DNA of 64,000 nucleotides from UBA1181 sp045617845 (GCA_045617845.1 JAZLJL010000014.1:1-64000); one strand, 5' to 3'. Positions 32,949 through 41,502 are shown, numbered from the stretch's first letter. Notes: generated by a model from the letters alone, not told the origin. A program made the numbers and translations.

Positions 32949-33665
32949 ATGAAAAGAGTATTGTTTATGTTCGCCTTAGGTGCGATGATGGCAGGTTCCG
33001 CATATGCGCAAATGGCTAATAAAGGCGATTTTAACTTTGGCTTCACGGTTGGGGCGGGTTTGTCTGACGTCTGTTTTGATAGAAATTATGAGTTGTCAGC
33101 GTTGGGTGACGAGAACCATGGTATCGCCAATTTCCATGGGGGAGTGGTGGCCGATTATGCGTTGGCGGATGGTTTCTTCCTTGAAAGCGGTTTGTCTTTT
33201 CAACGTAAAGGATATGGATATGAGACCGAATATGAGGAGCGTCTGGAGACGGGAGAACGGAGCATAGAGACGGATGTGACGGTAAATATGTTCTATTTGC
33301 AGGTCCCCTTGCTTTTTAACTATCGTTTCGAGGTGGGAAAAATCGGTTTGATACCTCAGATTGGTCCCTATTTCGCCTTGGGTGTAGGAGGGAAGACAAA
33401 GATGTCTAATGAAGAGGAATTTGAGCCTATTGTCGGGAAAGAGACGCACAAGCTGACGGAAACGAAGGTTGCTTCTTTTGACGAATCGACTGGCAACGAG
33501 AGGTTTGATATGGGAATCCGATATGCTATTTCCGCCGCTTTTTCGCCGAAGCAAAAGGTGACGATCGGTTATGATATGGGCTTGATGGATATCGACAGAC
33601 GTGAAGGAAGCTTGAAAAATAAACATGGTTTGTTGTTCGCTTCGTATACGTTCTATTTAAAATGA
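32949..33665 (+). CDS. PorT-like outer-membrane beta-barrel protein
   Basis: The 238-residue protein has a signal peptide (MKRVLFMFALGAMMAGSAYAQ) and alternating amphipathic strands (FNFGFTVGAGLSDV, GVVADYALADGFFLESGLSFQRKGY, MFYLQVPLLFNYRFEVGKIGLIPQIGPYFALGVGG) that end in the aromatic C-terminal strand ASYTFYLK. This is the PorT/outer-membrane beta-barrel family of Bacteroidota. The role could be a pore, adhesin or assembly factor. The ATG at 32949 is chosen for the signal peptide; the frame upstream to 32907 overlaps the preceding gene. Confidence 0.85.
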   Translation: MKRVLFMFALGAMMAGSAYAQMANKGDFNFGFTVGAGLSDVCFDRNYELSALGDENHGIANFHGGVVADYALADGFFLESGLSFQRKGYGYETEYEERLETGERSIETDVTVNMFYLQVPLLFNYRFEVGKIGLIPQIGPYFALGVGGKTKMSNEEEFEPIVGKETHKLTETKVASFDESTGNERFDMGIRYAISAAFSPKQKVTIGYDMGLMDIDRREGSLKNKHGLLFASYTFYLK

Positions 33666-33717
33666 TAGTCTATCTTTTTCCTGTCGTCTGACGGATGACC
33701 GAAAGAGTTATTGTGCG

Positions 33718-33755
33718 AAGGGTGTATCATGGTTTATTGACCTTGATACACCCTT
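33718..33755. terminator. stem-loop between convergent genes
   Basis: A perfect 12-bp stem (33718-33729 with 33744-33755) and a 14-nt loop lie between the + outer-membrane gene and the - protease gene. The T-tracts are modest on both sides, so it probably serves both strands. Confidence 0.6.
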
Positions 33756-33779
33756 CTCGTTTGTTATACGAATATTATC

Positions 33780-35366
33780 TTATTCTTCCAACTTTTTCAA
33801 CGCCTCTTGAATGACCGGATCGTTCTCGTAATAGATGGAGTAGAACGCGTTCTCTCCGTAGATGTTGCGGAGGATGTAGGAACGGACGATTTGTTCGATC
33901 CTAGTCTTGGAGTGGAGTGCTTGGGCATTGTCCCTCTTGATGTTCTTCTTGTCTGCGAAGTCCAGCACTTTATCGAAGAGGTTTAGTTTCTTGAGGTACT
34001 GGTCCGCCTTGGTGTAGTCCGCAAAGTCGTAGAGCTGTTGCCTGTTCTCGTCGGAGAACTTGAACGAGAAGTCGTACAGGATGCTGGAGTTGACCAGCTT
34101 GGTGTAGTAAGGCGAGTTGAACGTGGTGTCGCAAGGCACGAAAACATCCGGCATGATGCCTCCGCCTCCGTACACGATCCGTTTCCCTTTGGTGTAGTAC
34201 TTGATGGTGTCGGTGGTCGCCTTCACGCTGTCTTGGTTATAGAGCTCTCCGTTGACGTATCTTTGGAATACCTCTTGTTGGTATTGGTCTTTGTCTCCGT
34301 AAGGTTTTTGGATGCAGCGTCCGGATGGAGTGTAGTAGCGCGCCACTGTCAGACGGATGGCGGATCCGTCGTTGAGAGGGATCTGTTGTTGTACCAAGCC
34401 CTTCCCGAAAGAGCGCCTTCCGATGATGGCTCCTCTGTCGTTGTCTTGGATGCATCCCGCGAAAATCTCGCTGGCGGAGGCGGACCATTCATCGATGAGG
34501 ACGGTTAGAGGATACTCCTTGAATTCACCTGAGCCGTCTGAGATGATGTCTTGTCTTTTTTGAGCCTTCCCTTCCGTGTAGACGATCATATCGCCTCTTT
34601 CGAGGAATTCGTTGATCATATTGACTGCGGCTTCAAGGAATCCTCCCGAGTTGCTTCTGAGGTCGACGATGAATTTTTTCGCGTTTTCCCTTTTGAGGTC
34701 GGTGAGTGCGTTTACGAATTCCGCGTATGTGTTGGAACCGAATTTGCCCACCTTGATGTATCCCACTTCTTCGTTTATCATGTAGTGGGCGTCGACGCTG
34801 TTGACGGGCACGTCGCCCCTTGTGATGTCAAAGGAGAGCAAACTGTCGCTGGTATGTCGCTTGATGCCCAATGTGACGTGTGTCCCTTTCGGTCCGCGTA
34901 GTTTGTGCATGACGGTTTCGTTAGAAATTTTTTCACCCACGAATAGGGTGTCGTTCACTTTTACGATTCTGTCGCCCGGAAGGATGCCGAGCTTTTCGGA
35001 CGGTCCGCCGGTGATTACGCTGATGATCATCACCGTGTCGTTTTGGATGTTGAATTGCACGCCGATGCCGGAGAAGCTGCCTTCTAGTTCATCGTTCACC
35101 ATCTGAAGGTCTTTGGCGGGCACGTAGACGGTGTGCGGGTCCAATTCCTCCATGATTTTTGGTATGGCTTTCTCCACGAGCGAGTCGATGTTGACGGTGT
35201 CCACGTACTGTAAGTTGATGAGGTTCATCAGCACGTCCATTTTGGAGTCAAGCTTCAAATGGGTGCGCGTGAAGCGTTCGTTGGCTCTGTTCGTGAGTGT
35301 GTATCCCACAAGGACTCCGAGTACCGCCGCGATGGCGACGAATAAAGGATTGAAGATTTTATGCAT
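33780..35366 (-). CDS. C-terminal processing protease, S41 family
   Basis: The 528-residue CtpA/Prc-type serine protease has an N-terminal membrane anchor (about 5-25), a PDZ domain (about 95-175, with GGPSEKLGILPGDRIVKVND) and the S41 catalytic domain. The Ser/Lys dyad reads as Ser297 in WSASASEIFAG and Lys322 in RRSFGKGLVQ, at the 25-residue spacing seen in Prc. It trims or degrades periplasmic and lipoproteins. The dCMP deaminase gene ends 3 bp before its start, so the two are co-transcribed. No residues of the active site are missing. Confidence 0.93.
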   Translation of the reverse strand: MHKIFNPLFVAIAAVLGVLVGYTLTNRANERFTRTHLKLDSKMDVLMNLINLQYVDTVNIDSLVEKAIPKIMEELDPHTVYVPAKDLQMVNDELEGSFSGIGVQFNIQNDTVMIISVITGGPSEKLGILPGDRIVKVNDTLFVGEKISNETVMHKLRGPKGTHVTLGIKRHTSDSLLSFDITRGDVPVNSVDAHYMINEEVGYIKVGKFGSNTYAEFVNALTDLKRENAKKFIVDLRSNSGGFLEAAVNMINEFLERGDMIVYTEGKAQKRQDIISDGSGEFKEYPLTVLIDEWSASASEIFAGCIQDNDRGAIIGRRSFGKGLVQQQIPLNDGSAIRLTVARYYTPSGRCIQKPYGDKDQYQQEVFQRYVNGELYNQDSVKATTDTIKYYTKGKRIVYGGGGIMPDVFVPCDTTFNSPYYTKLVNSSILYDFSFKFSDENRQQLYDFADYTKADQYLKKLNLFDKVLDFADKKNIKRDNAQALHSKTRIEQIVRSYILRNIYGENAFYSIYYENDPVIQEALKKLEE

Positions 35367-35369
35367 CGT

Positions 35370-35813
35370 TTAGTTTTTTTCGTTTTCAATGATTAAATGT
35401 TCTATTTCAACGCCTGCCCGTTTGAGCAATTCGACTCCGTCTAGCGTGTGGTATTCTTCCGCGTAGACGACTCGCCGGATGCCTGCTTGTATGATGAGTT
35501 TCGCGCATTCTATGCAAGGGGAGGAGGTGACGTAGAGCGTTGCGCCTTCGCTGCTGTTGAACGACCTCGCCACTTTCGTGATGGCGTTGGCTTCGGCGTG
35601 CAGGACGTAAGGTTTCGTCTTGTTGTTTTCCTCGCAGACGTTTTCGAAACCGGATGGTGTCCCGTTGTATCCGTCGGATATGATCATTTTGTCCTTCACG
35701 ATGAGTGCGCCCACTTTGCGTCGTTCGCAGTAGGAGTTCTCCGCCCATATTTGCGCCATGAGCATGTAACGGCGGTCAAATTGGTGTTTTTTTTCTGTTG
35801 ATTTTTCTTCCAT
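35370..35813 (-). CDS. dCMP deaminase (ComEB-like)
   Basis: The 147-residue zinc deaminase converts dCMP to dUMP for thymidylate synthesis. The zinc site is HAEANA (His72, proton-donor Glu74) and PCIEC (Cys100, Cys103). DGYNGTPSGFENVCEE supplies the substrate loop. It precedes the S41 protease gene by 3 bp and lies near thyA, which uses the dUMP it makes, although thyA is on the other strand. A TAnnTTTG box at 35819-35826 sits so close that the mRNA would be almost leaderless. Confidence 0.93.
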   Translation of the reverse strand: MEEKSTEKKHQFDRRYMLMAQIWAENSYCERRKVGALIVKDKMIISDGYNGTPSGFENVCEENNKTKPYVLHAEANAITKVARSFNSSEGATLYVTSSPCIECAKLIIQAGIRRVVYAEEYHTLDGVELLKRAGVEIEHLIIENEKN

Positions 35814-35818
35814 ATCCG

Positions 35819-35826
35819 CAAAAATA
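35819..35826 (-). promoter_or_regulatory. -7 box (TATTTTTG) at the dCMP deaminase start
   Basis: An exact TAnnTTTG on the minus strand only 6 bp from the ATG at 35813; with normal spacing transcription would begin at about the start codon. Confidence 0.5.
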
Positions 35827-35857
35827 CAATTAATAATACAATTATATCCTTCATCAC

Positions 35858-35894
35858 TAAAAAAAGAAAGGGCGAACCTTTCGGATCCGCCCTT
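35858..35894 (-). terminator. rpsO terminator
   Basis: A 7-bp GC-rich stem (35868-35874 with 35888-35894), 22 bp after the rpsO stop, is followed on the minus strand by a T-rich run (35867 down to 35858). Confidence 0.75.
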
Positions 35895-35915
35895 CCGTCC
35901 TTTTTCTCTTCGGGA

Positions 35916-36185
35916 TTACTTACGAAGATCCAAAGCCTTCAAGATAGCACGATATCTTTCGATATCGATCTCCTTCAAGTAGTCAAGCATACGACGACGC
36001 TTTCCTACGAGGGCCTTCAATGATCTTTGTGTGCCATAATCCTTGCCATTTGACTGCATGTGCTCTGTCAAATGAGAAATACGGTATGAAAATAGCGCTA
36101 TCTGGGCCTCTGGTGAGCCAGTATCGGTATTCGACTTCCCGTATTTGCTGAAGATCTCTTGCTTTTTAGCAGCATCTAGATACAT
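35916..36185 (-). CDS. rpsO: 30S ribosomal protein S15
   Basis: The 89-residue protein is S15, which binds the central domain of 16S rRNA early in 30S assembly. It contains the family blocks SNTDTGSPEAQIALFSYRISHLTEHM, the H-x-x-D-equivalent region KDYGTQRSLKALVGKRRRMLDYL, and the C-terminal RYRAILKALDLRK. It is a monocistronic gene with a promoter box at 36220-36227 and its own terminator. Confidence 0.98.
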   Translation of the reverse strand: MYLDAAKKQEIFSKYGKSNTDTGSPEAQIALFSYRISHLTEHMQSNGKDYGTQRSLKALVGKRRRMLDYLKEIDIERYRAILKALDLRK

Positions 36186-36219
36186 AGTAATAAGTATTAA
36201 TTGTTTATAAAATCGGGTG

Positions 36220-36227
36220 CAAAGGTA
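36220..36227 (-). promoter_or_regulatory. -7 box (TACCTTTG) for rpsO
   Basis: An exact TAnnTTTG match on the minus strand; predicted start near 36213 and a 28-nt leader. Confidence 0.6.
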
Positions 36228-36300
36228 ATGATTAATTTATTTCCCGCACCATTTTTTTTGTATTTTTATTAAATCTTGTCATAAAAATTTCTTGATTGAT

Positions 36301-36308
36301 TATCTTTG
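36301..36308 (+). promoter_or_regulatory. -7 box (TATCTTTG) for thyA
   Basis: An exact TAnnTTTG match with a CTTG about 25 bp upstream. It supports the thyA start at 36335 with a leader of about 20 nt. Confidence 0.65.
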
Positions 36309-36334
36309 TGCCTATAATATTTAGGAAATCTTTC

Positions 36335-37129
36335 ATGAAACAATATTTAGACCTTTTACAGCGGGTGCTCGACGAGGGTGTGCAGAAGGGCGACCGTACC
36401 GGTACCGGCACTATCAGTGTCTTCGGACACCAAATGCGTTTTAATCTCGAGGATGGTTTCCCTCTCCTCACCACGAAAAAGCTTCATCTGAAGTCTATCA
36501 TCTATGAGTTGTTGTGGTTCCTCAATGGCGACACGAACGTGAAGTATCTCCAGGACCATGGCGTCAGGATTTGGAACGAATGGGCCGACCCGGATGGCGG
36601 TCTTGGTCATATCTATGGTTACCAGTGGCGGTCTTGGCCGGATTATAATGGCGGACACATCGACCAGATTTCCGAGGTGGTGAACACGATTAAGAACGAT
36701 CCGAACTCCCGCCGCATCATCGTGAGCTCATGGAACGTGGCGGATTTGGATAAGATGAACCTTCCTCCTTGCCACGCTTTCTTCCAGTTTTATGTGGCGG
36801 ATGGCCGTCTCAGCCTCCAGCTTTACCAGCGTAGCGCGGACATCTTCTTGGGCGTTCCGTTTAACATCGCGTCATATGCCTTGCTGCTTCAGATGATGGC
36901 GCAGGTGACGGGTCTCAAAGCGGGCGACTTTGTCCACACTTTGGGCGACGCGCATATCTACAACAACCACTTGGAGCAGGTGAAGCTGCAGCTCTCAAGG
37001 GATCCTCGTCCGTTGCCTACGATGCGTATCAATCCCGAAAAGAAGGATATCTTCTCTTTCGAATACGAGGATTTCACGTTGGAGAACTACGACCCGCACC
37101 CGCACATCGCAGGGACGGTCTCGGTGTGA
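36335..37129 (+). CDS. thyA: thymidylate synthase
   Basis: The 264-residue ThyA methylates dUMP to dTMP using methylene-tetrahydrofolate. The nucleophile is Cys146 in MNLPPCHAFFQFYV; other family blocks are DRTGTGTISVFGHQMRF, LWFLNGDTNVKYL, GYQWRSW and LYQRSADIFLGVPFNIASYA. The length equals the E. coli enzyme. The ATG at 36335 is preferred to 36296, because the promoter box lies between them. The usual downstream folA is absent; a strong terminator follows. Confidence 0.97.
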   Translation: MKQYLDLLQRVLDEGVQKGDRTGTGTISVFGHQMRFNLEDGFPLLTTKKLHLKSIIYELLWFLNGDTNVKYLQDHGVRIWNEWADPDGGLGHIYGYQWRSWPDYNGGHIDQISEVVNTIKNDPNSRRIIVSSWNVADLDKMNLPPCHAFFQFYVADGRLSLQLYQRSADIFLGVPFNIASYALLLQMMAQVTGLKAGDFVHTLGDAHIYNNHLEQVKLQLSRDPRPLPTMRINPEKKDIFSFEYEDFTLENYDPHPHIAGTVSV

Positions 37130-37156
37130 GATGTTATAATACGTTCGAAAAAACAG

Positions 37157-37200
37157 AAAAGGAGATGAGCCTTCGTGACTCATCTCCTTTTTTCCTTTTT
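37157..37200 (+). terminator. intrinsic terminator after thyA
   Basis: A perfect 13-bp stem (37157-37169 with 37179-37191) is followed by TTTTCCTTTTT. The A-rich opposite flank may also stop the convergent minus-strand operon ending at 37230. Confidence 0.85.
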
Positions 37201-37229
37201 TAATTGGCTATTCTGTTTGTCTTGATACT

Positions 37230-38090
37230 TTAGTCTGCCAAAAAAGCATCTAATACTTTTCTTGTTTGGTTTGGCAAATCAGTTTCTGCCATTTGGAATC
37301 TTTTGACTTTCATTCCGTTTAGCCAATCGGTCCATATGTTTTGCAACGTGTAAAAATCGCCTTGACGTTCTTCGTCTACCTCTAAAAGTAAAATCTCCAA
37401 ATCTGACAAATCTACACTTAGATGTTTCAATTTTGCGTTAGGATCTTCGATAAGTTTTTTTGATGTAATATACGTGTATTCATGATTGTCAGATTTCTGA
37501 GGTTTTTCACCGTTATATGGATAACCATCAGAGAGTATTATTAGCACGTTACGATAGTTAGGCAACACACATTGTGTGTTAATCTTTTTGCCAAAGAATC
37601 CATATATATCGGCTCCAGTATATTTTTTGTCCTCTTTTGCTTGAGAATAAATTCTTGCCAAAGCGCTATTCCAAGTCTTTTCAAAAGTTATCAGAATCTC
37701 TTTTTTTTCTTTAAAATCTGTTTTGGCAAAATCAATTTCCAAAGTATTGGATAATTGGATAATATTGGAATCAGCGGGAGCTGGATAAAAGAAAACTTCC
37801 ATTCTATCCTTACATGGCACTATTTTTTCTTTATTTGCCTTTTCTTTGAATCTTGCGGTCAAGTGTTTGAATATTGCCAAATCCTTTTCGACAGAGGACA
37901 CATTATTCGTGTTTTTTTCTATACGATCGGACAAATCAATGAACACAGTTAAATTTAATGGTTTGTGAATAACAACCGAAATAGAATCACTATTGAGATC
38001 TTTCCCTGATGGGTTTCCTTCAGAAGAACAACTATACCCCAAGAGGGCAAAACATAAAGTTCCCAAGACTACAATAAAAATTGTTTTCAT
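37230..38090 (-). CDS. lipoprotein with vWA-like fold, last gene of TerB-like operon
   Basis: The 286-residue lipoprotein has a signal with Cys at about position 21 (ALLGYSCSSEG). The mature domain starts with the strand LNLTVFIDLSDRIEKN, which is placed like the metal-site strand of a von Willebrand A domain, and later has NVLIILSDGYPYNGEK, the typical second strand and Asp. The first motif is DLSDR rather than the canonical DxSxS, so metal binding may be altered. It starts 2 bp after the coiled-coil membrane gene. The family name is inferred from these strands only; alternatives are another Rossmann-like fold. Confidence 0.6.
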   Translation of the reverse strand: MKTIFIVVLGTLCFALLGYSCSSEGNPSGKDLNSDSISVVIHKPLNLTVFIDLSDRIEKNTNNVSSVEKDLAIFKHLTARFKEKANKEKIVPCKDRMEVFFYPAPADSNIIQLSNTLEIDFAKTDFKEKKEILITFEKTWNSALARIYSQAKEDKKYTGADIYGFFGKKINTQCVLPNYRNVLIILSDGYPYNGEKPQKSDNHEYTYITSKKLIEDPNAKLKHLSVDLSDLEILLLEVDEERQGDFYTLQNIWTDWLNGMKVKRFQMAETDLPNQTRKVLDAFLAD

Positions 38091-38092
38091 TA

Positions 38093-39457
38093 TTATTCTG
38101 ATTTTAATGTTAATTGGTCAATTAGTAAATCTTTTTTCTGAGGAGTCAAACTATATTTCACCTCCGTAATTTTGTTGTCAAAAATTTGTTTAGCCAATGT
38201 TTTGGTGTTCGATCCGGACGATGCTCCGGACAGATAGCTCATCCACCCCATAAAGAATTCATTAAGAGCTTTGTACAAATCATCAAAATCTATTACATTC
38301 CCGTTAATTTGGCCCTCTTTTGTTGCAATATCCTGATTGGTGGCGAGAATATCGTTATTCACTTGGTCCAGTTCCGTTTTTTTCTTAGATATTTTTTCTT
38401 CCTCTGTGACGATTTTCCGTTCTAGTTTTTCTTCCTCTTTTTGAATGTCTTTATCGATTATCCGTAATTGACCTTTCCGATCCGTCAAATCGTCATATGT
38501 TTTCATCGCAAATCCGAAAACAAATCCGAAAATCAAATAAACAATGAACCCTAAAAAAATAATAGACCAAAAACGGACGTCTGCGAACGCCATATGAAGA
38601 GTATATTCTGGCATGTCATTTAAAGTGGTCAATGCTTTCATGTCATAGATTTTCTCGCTAATTTCATAGGCCAAAATAGCGTCAAATATGAATGTGATCG
38701 CATACATCATTACAGATTTTGCAATGCCTTTCCATCCTTCTTCGTTTTCAAACTGAGAGACTACAAATCCCAAACCGACGAAAACAAAAGGTAGAAGAGA
38801 GCAGAATAAACCCGCTTGCGCACCTTGTCGCCATGCTTTCGATAGCGCTTGTGAATCTAGAATTGTAGATCCTAGGCCTAAATCATCGACGGAGAATTCT
38901 TTAAAGAATGCGCTATAAATAGCTGACGAGTAGAATGTGAATAGATATATCGCAAGGGCGATTAAAATTACGCAGGCGATAATCAATGTGAGTTTAACTG
39001 TTCGATTTGTTCCGGTAGCGCCATTCTTTATTTCTTGTTTTTGCTTTTCAAAATCCGCAATTTTTTCTGTGTAGTCATCTTTTAGTTCTGCGATTTTGTT
39101 TGAGATGGTCTCAATGTCATTCTGTAATCCGTCTCTTTTGTTTTCAAATTGTAGTTTTTTTTGATTCAGAGAGTTTAGTTCCGCCTGAAGTCTTTGCTTC
39201 CTATCCTCTTGATCTTGTTGATTACCAACTTGTTCTTTCCGATTGTTTTGCTCGACGACGGTGAGTGCAGAACTTAGAACCGAGTTGTTTCCTCCAGCTC
39301 TACCTGCCAAACGGAACCCCCAGGTTCTGTAAGTCTCTCCATCTTTTCTGACTTCTTCGCTATCAACGATAATTACCCTACCGGAATTATCGTCATTGGG
39401 AGTATCGTTGTCAGATTTCCTAAATAGGTTTTTTAGTTTAAAATTAGAAATATCCAT
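38093..39457 (-). CDS. coiled-coil multi-span membrane protein
   Basis: The 454-residue protein has a cytosolic N-terminus, a coiled coil (about residues 70-145, LQAELNSLNQKKLQFENK), membrane spans near 154-175, 214-236, 248-266 and 296-318, a second coiled coil (about 325-385, EEEKLERKIVTEEEKISKKK) and a short C-terminal domain. There is no recognised catalytic motif. It sits between a TerB-like protein and a vWA-like lipoprotein with 2-bp gaps on both sides, so it could connect a cytosolic sensor with an exported partner across the inner membrane (inference). Confidence 0.65.
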   Translation of the reverse strand: MDISNFKLKNLFRKSDNDTPNDDNSGRVIIVDSEEVRKDGETYRTWGFRLAGRAGGNNSVLSSALTVVEQNNRKEQVGNQQDQEDRKQRLQAELNSLNQKKLQFENKRDGLQNDIETISNKIAELKDDYTEKIADFEKQKQEIKNGATGTNRTVKLTLIIACVILIALAIYLFTFYSSAIYSAFFKEFSVDDLGLGSTILDSQALSKAWRQGAQAGLFCSLLPFVFVGLGFVVSQFENEEGWKGIAKSVMMYAITFIFDAILAYEISEKIYDMKALTTLNDMPEYTLHMAFADVRFWSIIFLGFIVYLIFGFVFGFAMKTYDDLTDRKGQLRIIDKDIQKEEEKLERKIVTEEEKISKKKTELDQVNNDILATNQDIATKEGQINGNVIDFDDLYKALNEFFMGWMSYLSGASSGSNTKTLAKQIFDNKITEVKYSLTPQKKDLLIDQLTLKSE

Positions 39458-39459
39458 AA

Positions 39460-39846
39460 TTAGTTTATTTTTTTTATTAAATCATTAAATGGAACGTTCC
39501 CCTTAGCGTTTTGCAGTAAAGACTCTACAAAAGGTGAAATTATTTCGGGTGAAAAACCGAATAAGTTTGCGTAATCGCACAATAACATCTTTTCCCTTTC
39601 ATGTAAATTGTCATCAGCACATGCTATTCGTGACAAATCGTATAAATGATGGATTTTTTCGATTGGATCTTCTGGGAAAGTTGTAATGTTACCACCTGAT
39701 AAGATAGCGTCTTGTACATCCACAATAGACAATCCATACTCATTCCCTAATTGGTACATTAGGGCTAATTCCTTTTGATCGACATTCCCGTCGGCTACAA
39801 TCATACACCAAATTCTCAGGAAGTGTGATTTTATAGTTTCATTCAT
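39460..39846 (-). CDS. TerB-like protein
   Basis: The 128-residue helical cytosolic protein resembles the TerB family: LRIWCMIVADGNVDQKELALMYQLG and RIACADDNLHEREKMLLCDYA carry the paired 'ADG/ADD... E' motifs that bind metal in TerB domains. TerB proteins occur in tellurite-resistance and stress or anti-phage membrane complexes, commonly with vWA proteins, as here. First gene of a three-gene operon with 2-bp spacings. Upstream is a roughly 207-bp imperfect palindrome and repeat copy A. Confidence 0.7.
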   Translation of the reverse strand: MNETIKSHFLRIWCMIVADGNVDQKELALMYQLGNEYGLSIVDVQDAILSGGNITTFPEDPIEKIHHLYDLSRIACADDNLHEREKMLLCDYANLFGFSPEIISPFVESLLQNAKGNVPFNDLIKKIN

Positions 39847-39922
39847 AATCGCAAAAAACTGGCAAAATCCCCAATGTCAGTATTAAACAATAAAAAAGCG
39901 TGAGGATTTGTATCAAACTCGT

Positions 39923-40129
39923 CCGAATTCGAGGTCCTGAGAAACCTTTGCTATAGACGAGCAGATACAAGATACCCACGCCGAGAAGTATATAAACACC
40001 CGTAGAGTGTGCCTTGAGGGTACATGATACCCTCGGACACACTACGGACTACGTTTATACAACCCATCCGTGGCATCCTCTCTGCAGTGTCCTCGATAGC
40101 AAATTCAAAATTTCTCAGGTTCCGAATCA
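39923..40129. repeat. 207-bp imperfect palindrome upstream of TerB-like operon
   Basis: The two halves are imperfect reverse complements around a centre at about 40025. The best part is 40001-40046, where GAGGGTA (40016-40022) faces TACCCTC (40028-40034) and CGTAG faces CTACG at the ends. Outer matches include CTGAGAAA (39938-39945 with 40108-40119 region), TTTGCTAT and TATAAAC. Read on the minus strand it would form a long hairpin RNA in front of the operon. A short minus-strand frame here is a by-product of the palindrome. Confidence 0.7.
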
Positions 40130-40137
40130 CCAAGAAC

Positions 40138-40277
40138 AAAGCGTTGATGACGCCTTTTATTTATGTCGTTGCTCCAACAGTTTTACGCCTTGGGTCTTCC
40201 TCCTTCGCACCTCGGCAATTCAAGCAAGCTTGATTGCGCTCGGTTTGTCGTCGGTTCACGCCTTGGGAGCGGTGGGC
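40138..40277 (-). repeat. cassette repeat, copy A
   Basis: One of five copies of a 108-140 bp imperfect palindrome, all in the same orientation. A 77-bp core is invariant in copies A, B, C and E. It contains the hairpin GCAATTCAAGC/GCTTGATTGC around a centre and outer arms GCTCCAA / TTGGGAGC. Copy A also has the longer left flank shared with copies B and D. It lies between the nuclease gene stop and the TerB-like operon. Confidence 0.95.
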
Positions 40278-40283
40278 GGTAAT

Positions 40284-41342
40284 TTATTTATCTGTTTGAC
40301 AAATATATTCCTTTGCAATGGCTATAGAACGATTTAATTTGTCTATAAACCACTGTTTTTCTGGCAGCTTCGTTAGATATTGAGCAACTTTTATATTTTC
40401 CTCGCCCAACATCATTATCTCAACATGCTCAGAATTTCCTTCACTACATAACAACAGACCTATCGGAGTCTCCTCTCCTTCTTGCATTTCATACCGTTGC
40501 AAGTATTTCAAATACAACTCCATCTGTCCTTTGTATTCTGGTTTAAATTTACCAAGTTTCAAATCGATTGCAACCAATCGTTTTAATTTTCTATGGTAAA
40601 ACAGCAAATCAATATAATAGTCGATACTATCAATAGAAATCCTTTTCTGTCGCTCCAAGAATGCAAAACCTTGACCTAATTCCATAATGAATTTTTCAAG
40701 ATTTGCGATTATTGCATCTTCAAGCTCCTTCTCCGAATACAATCCCGATAACCCGAGAAAATCAAGCACATACGAACTCTTAAAAACTACATCAGCGAGA
40801 TTCTCTTCCGTATTGTTCTCCATCATGTTCGTAGCACATAATGCTCCCGTTTCTGTCTTTACCGCTATAACACTACGTTCATAAGACATTGCATCTTGTT
40901 GTGCCCGCAACTGCCTAACACTCCAATGTTGCATTTGGCACATCTGCTGGTAATAACGTCTTTTAGTATCGTCTTCTATTGATATTAATTCAACAAAATG
41001 ACTCCAACTCAATGTTTGCGACAGTGTCGCAAACATCTTTTCATCACTATAAATCTTATAAACATTCAGCATTCTGGTCAACGCTGAATAATTATATCCT
41101 CTACCATACTTCAAAGACAATCTTTGCGACAGTGTCGCAAGAATCTGCCTTCCATATTGGGAATATGTTTGGTACTGCAAATCTGTGGCAATAGCCCTTC
41201 CAATCGACCAGTAAAGATAGGTTATTTGAGTGTTTAGAGTTACGGCAATCCTATGAGAAGAGGCTATAATGAGTTCGTCAATTCCTTTGTACAAGGAATC
41301 GGCAACAACACATATTTGCTCATTCTCCATTCTCAAATCCAT
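40284..41342 (-). CDS. DUF1016/YhcG-type PD-(D/E)XK nuclease
   Basis: The roughly 352-residue protein has the two-part layout of the DUF1016 (YhcG) family. The N-terminal helical part contains ITYLYWSIGRAIA, YGRQILATLSQRLSLKYGRGYNYSALTRM and WSHFVELISIEDD. The C-terminal nuclease domain has YIDLLFYHRKLKRLVAIDLKLGKFKPEYKGQMELYLKYL, giving the PD-(D/E)XK pattern D...(D)LK. YhcG proteins are associated with restriction and mobile regions. A TTG at 41351 is upstream; the ATG at 41342 is used, and 41330 is also possible. The gene follows repeat copy B as its leader, with a promoter box at 41503-41510. Confidence 0.85.
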   Translation of the reverse strand: MDLRMENEQICVVADSLYKGIDELIIASSHRIAVTLNTQITYLYWSIGRAIATDLQYQTYSQYGRQILATLSQRLSLKYGRGYNYSALTRMLNVYKIYSDEKMFATLSQTLSWSHFVELISIEDDTKRRYYQQMCQMQHWSVRQLRAQQDAMSYERSVIAVKTETGALCATNMMENNTEENLADVVFKSSYVLDFLGLSGLYSEKELEDAIIANLEKFIMELGQGFAFLERQKRISIDSIDYYIDLLFYHRKLKRLVAIDLKLGKFKPEYKGQMELYLKYLQRYEMQEGEETPIGLLLCSEGNSEHVEIMMLGEENIKVAQYLTKLPEKQWFIDKLNRSIAIAKEYICQTDK

Positions 41343-41358
41343 ATCAAACAATCTATCA

Positions 41359-41495
41359 AAAGCGTTGATGACGCCTTTTATTTATGTCGTTGCTCCAACA
41401 GTTTGACCTTCTGTCTTCCTCCTTCGCACCTCGGCAATTCAAGCAAGCTTGATTGCGCTCGGTTTGTCGTCGGTTCACGCCTTGGGAGCGATGGC
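41359..41495 (-). repeat. cassette repeat, copy B
   Basis: The second copy, sharing with copy A the left flank AGCGTTGATGACGCC and the invariant 77-bp core. It lies just upstream of the nuclease gene, so with the promoter at 41503-41510 it would be the nuclease mRNA leader. Confidence 0.95.
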
Positions 41496-41502
41496 GATAT
41501 TG

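Noticed and set aside
39839..40042. 67-codon minus-strand frame before the TerB-like gene
   Set aside because: It lies largely in the imperfect palindrome and overlaps the TerB-like start. The translation has no family features.
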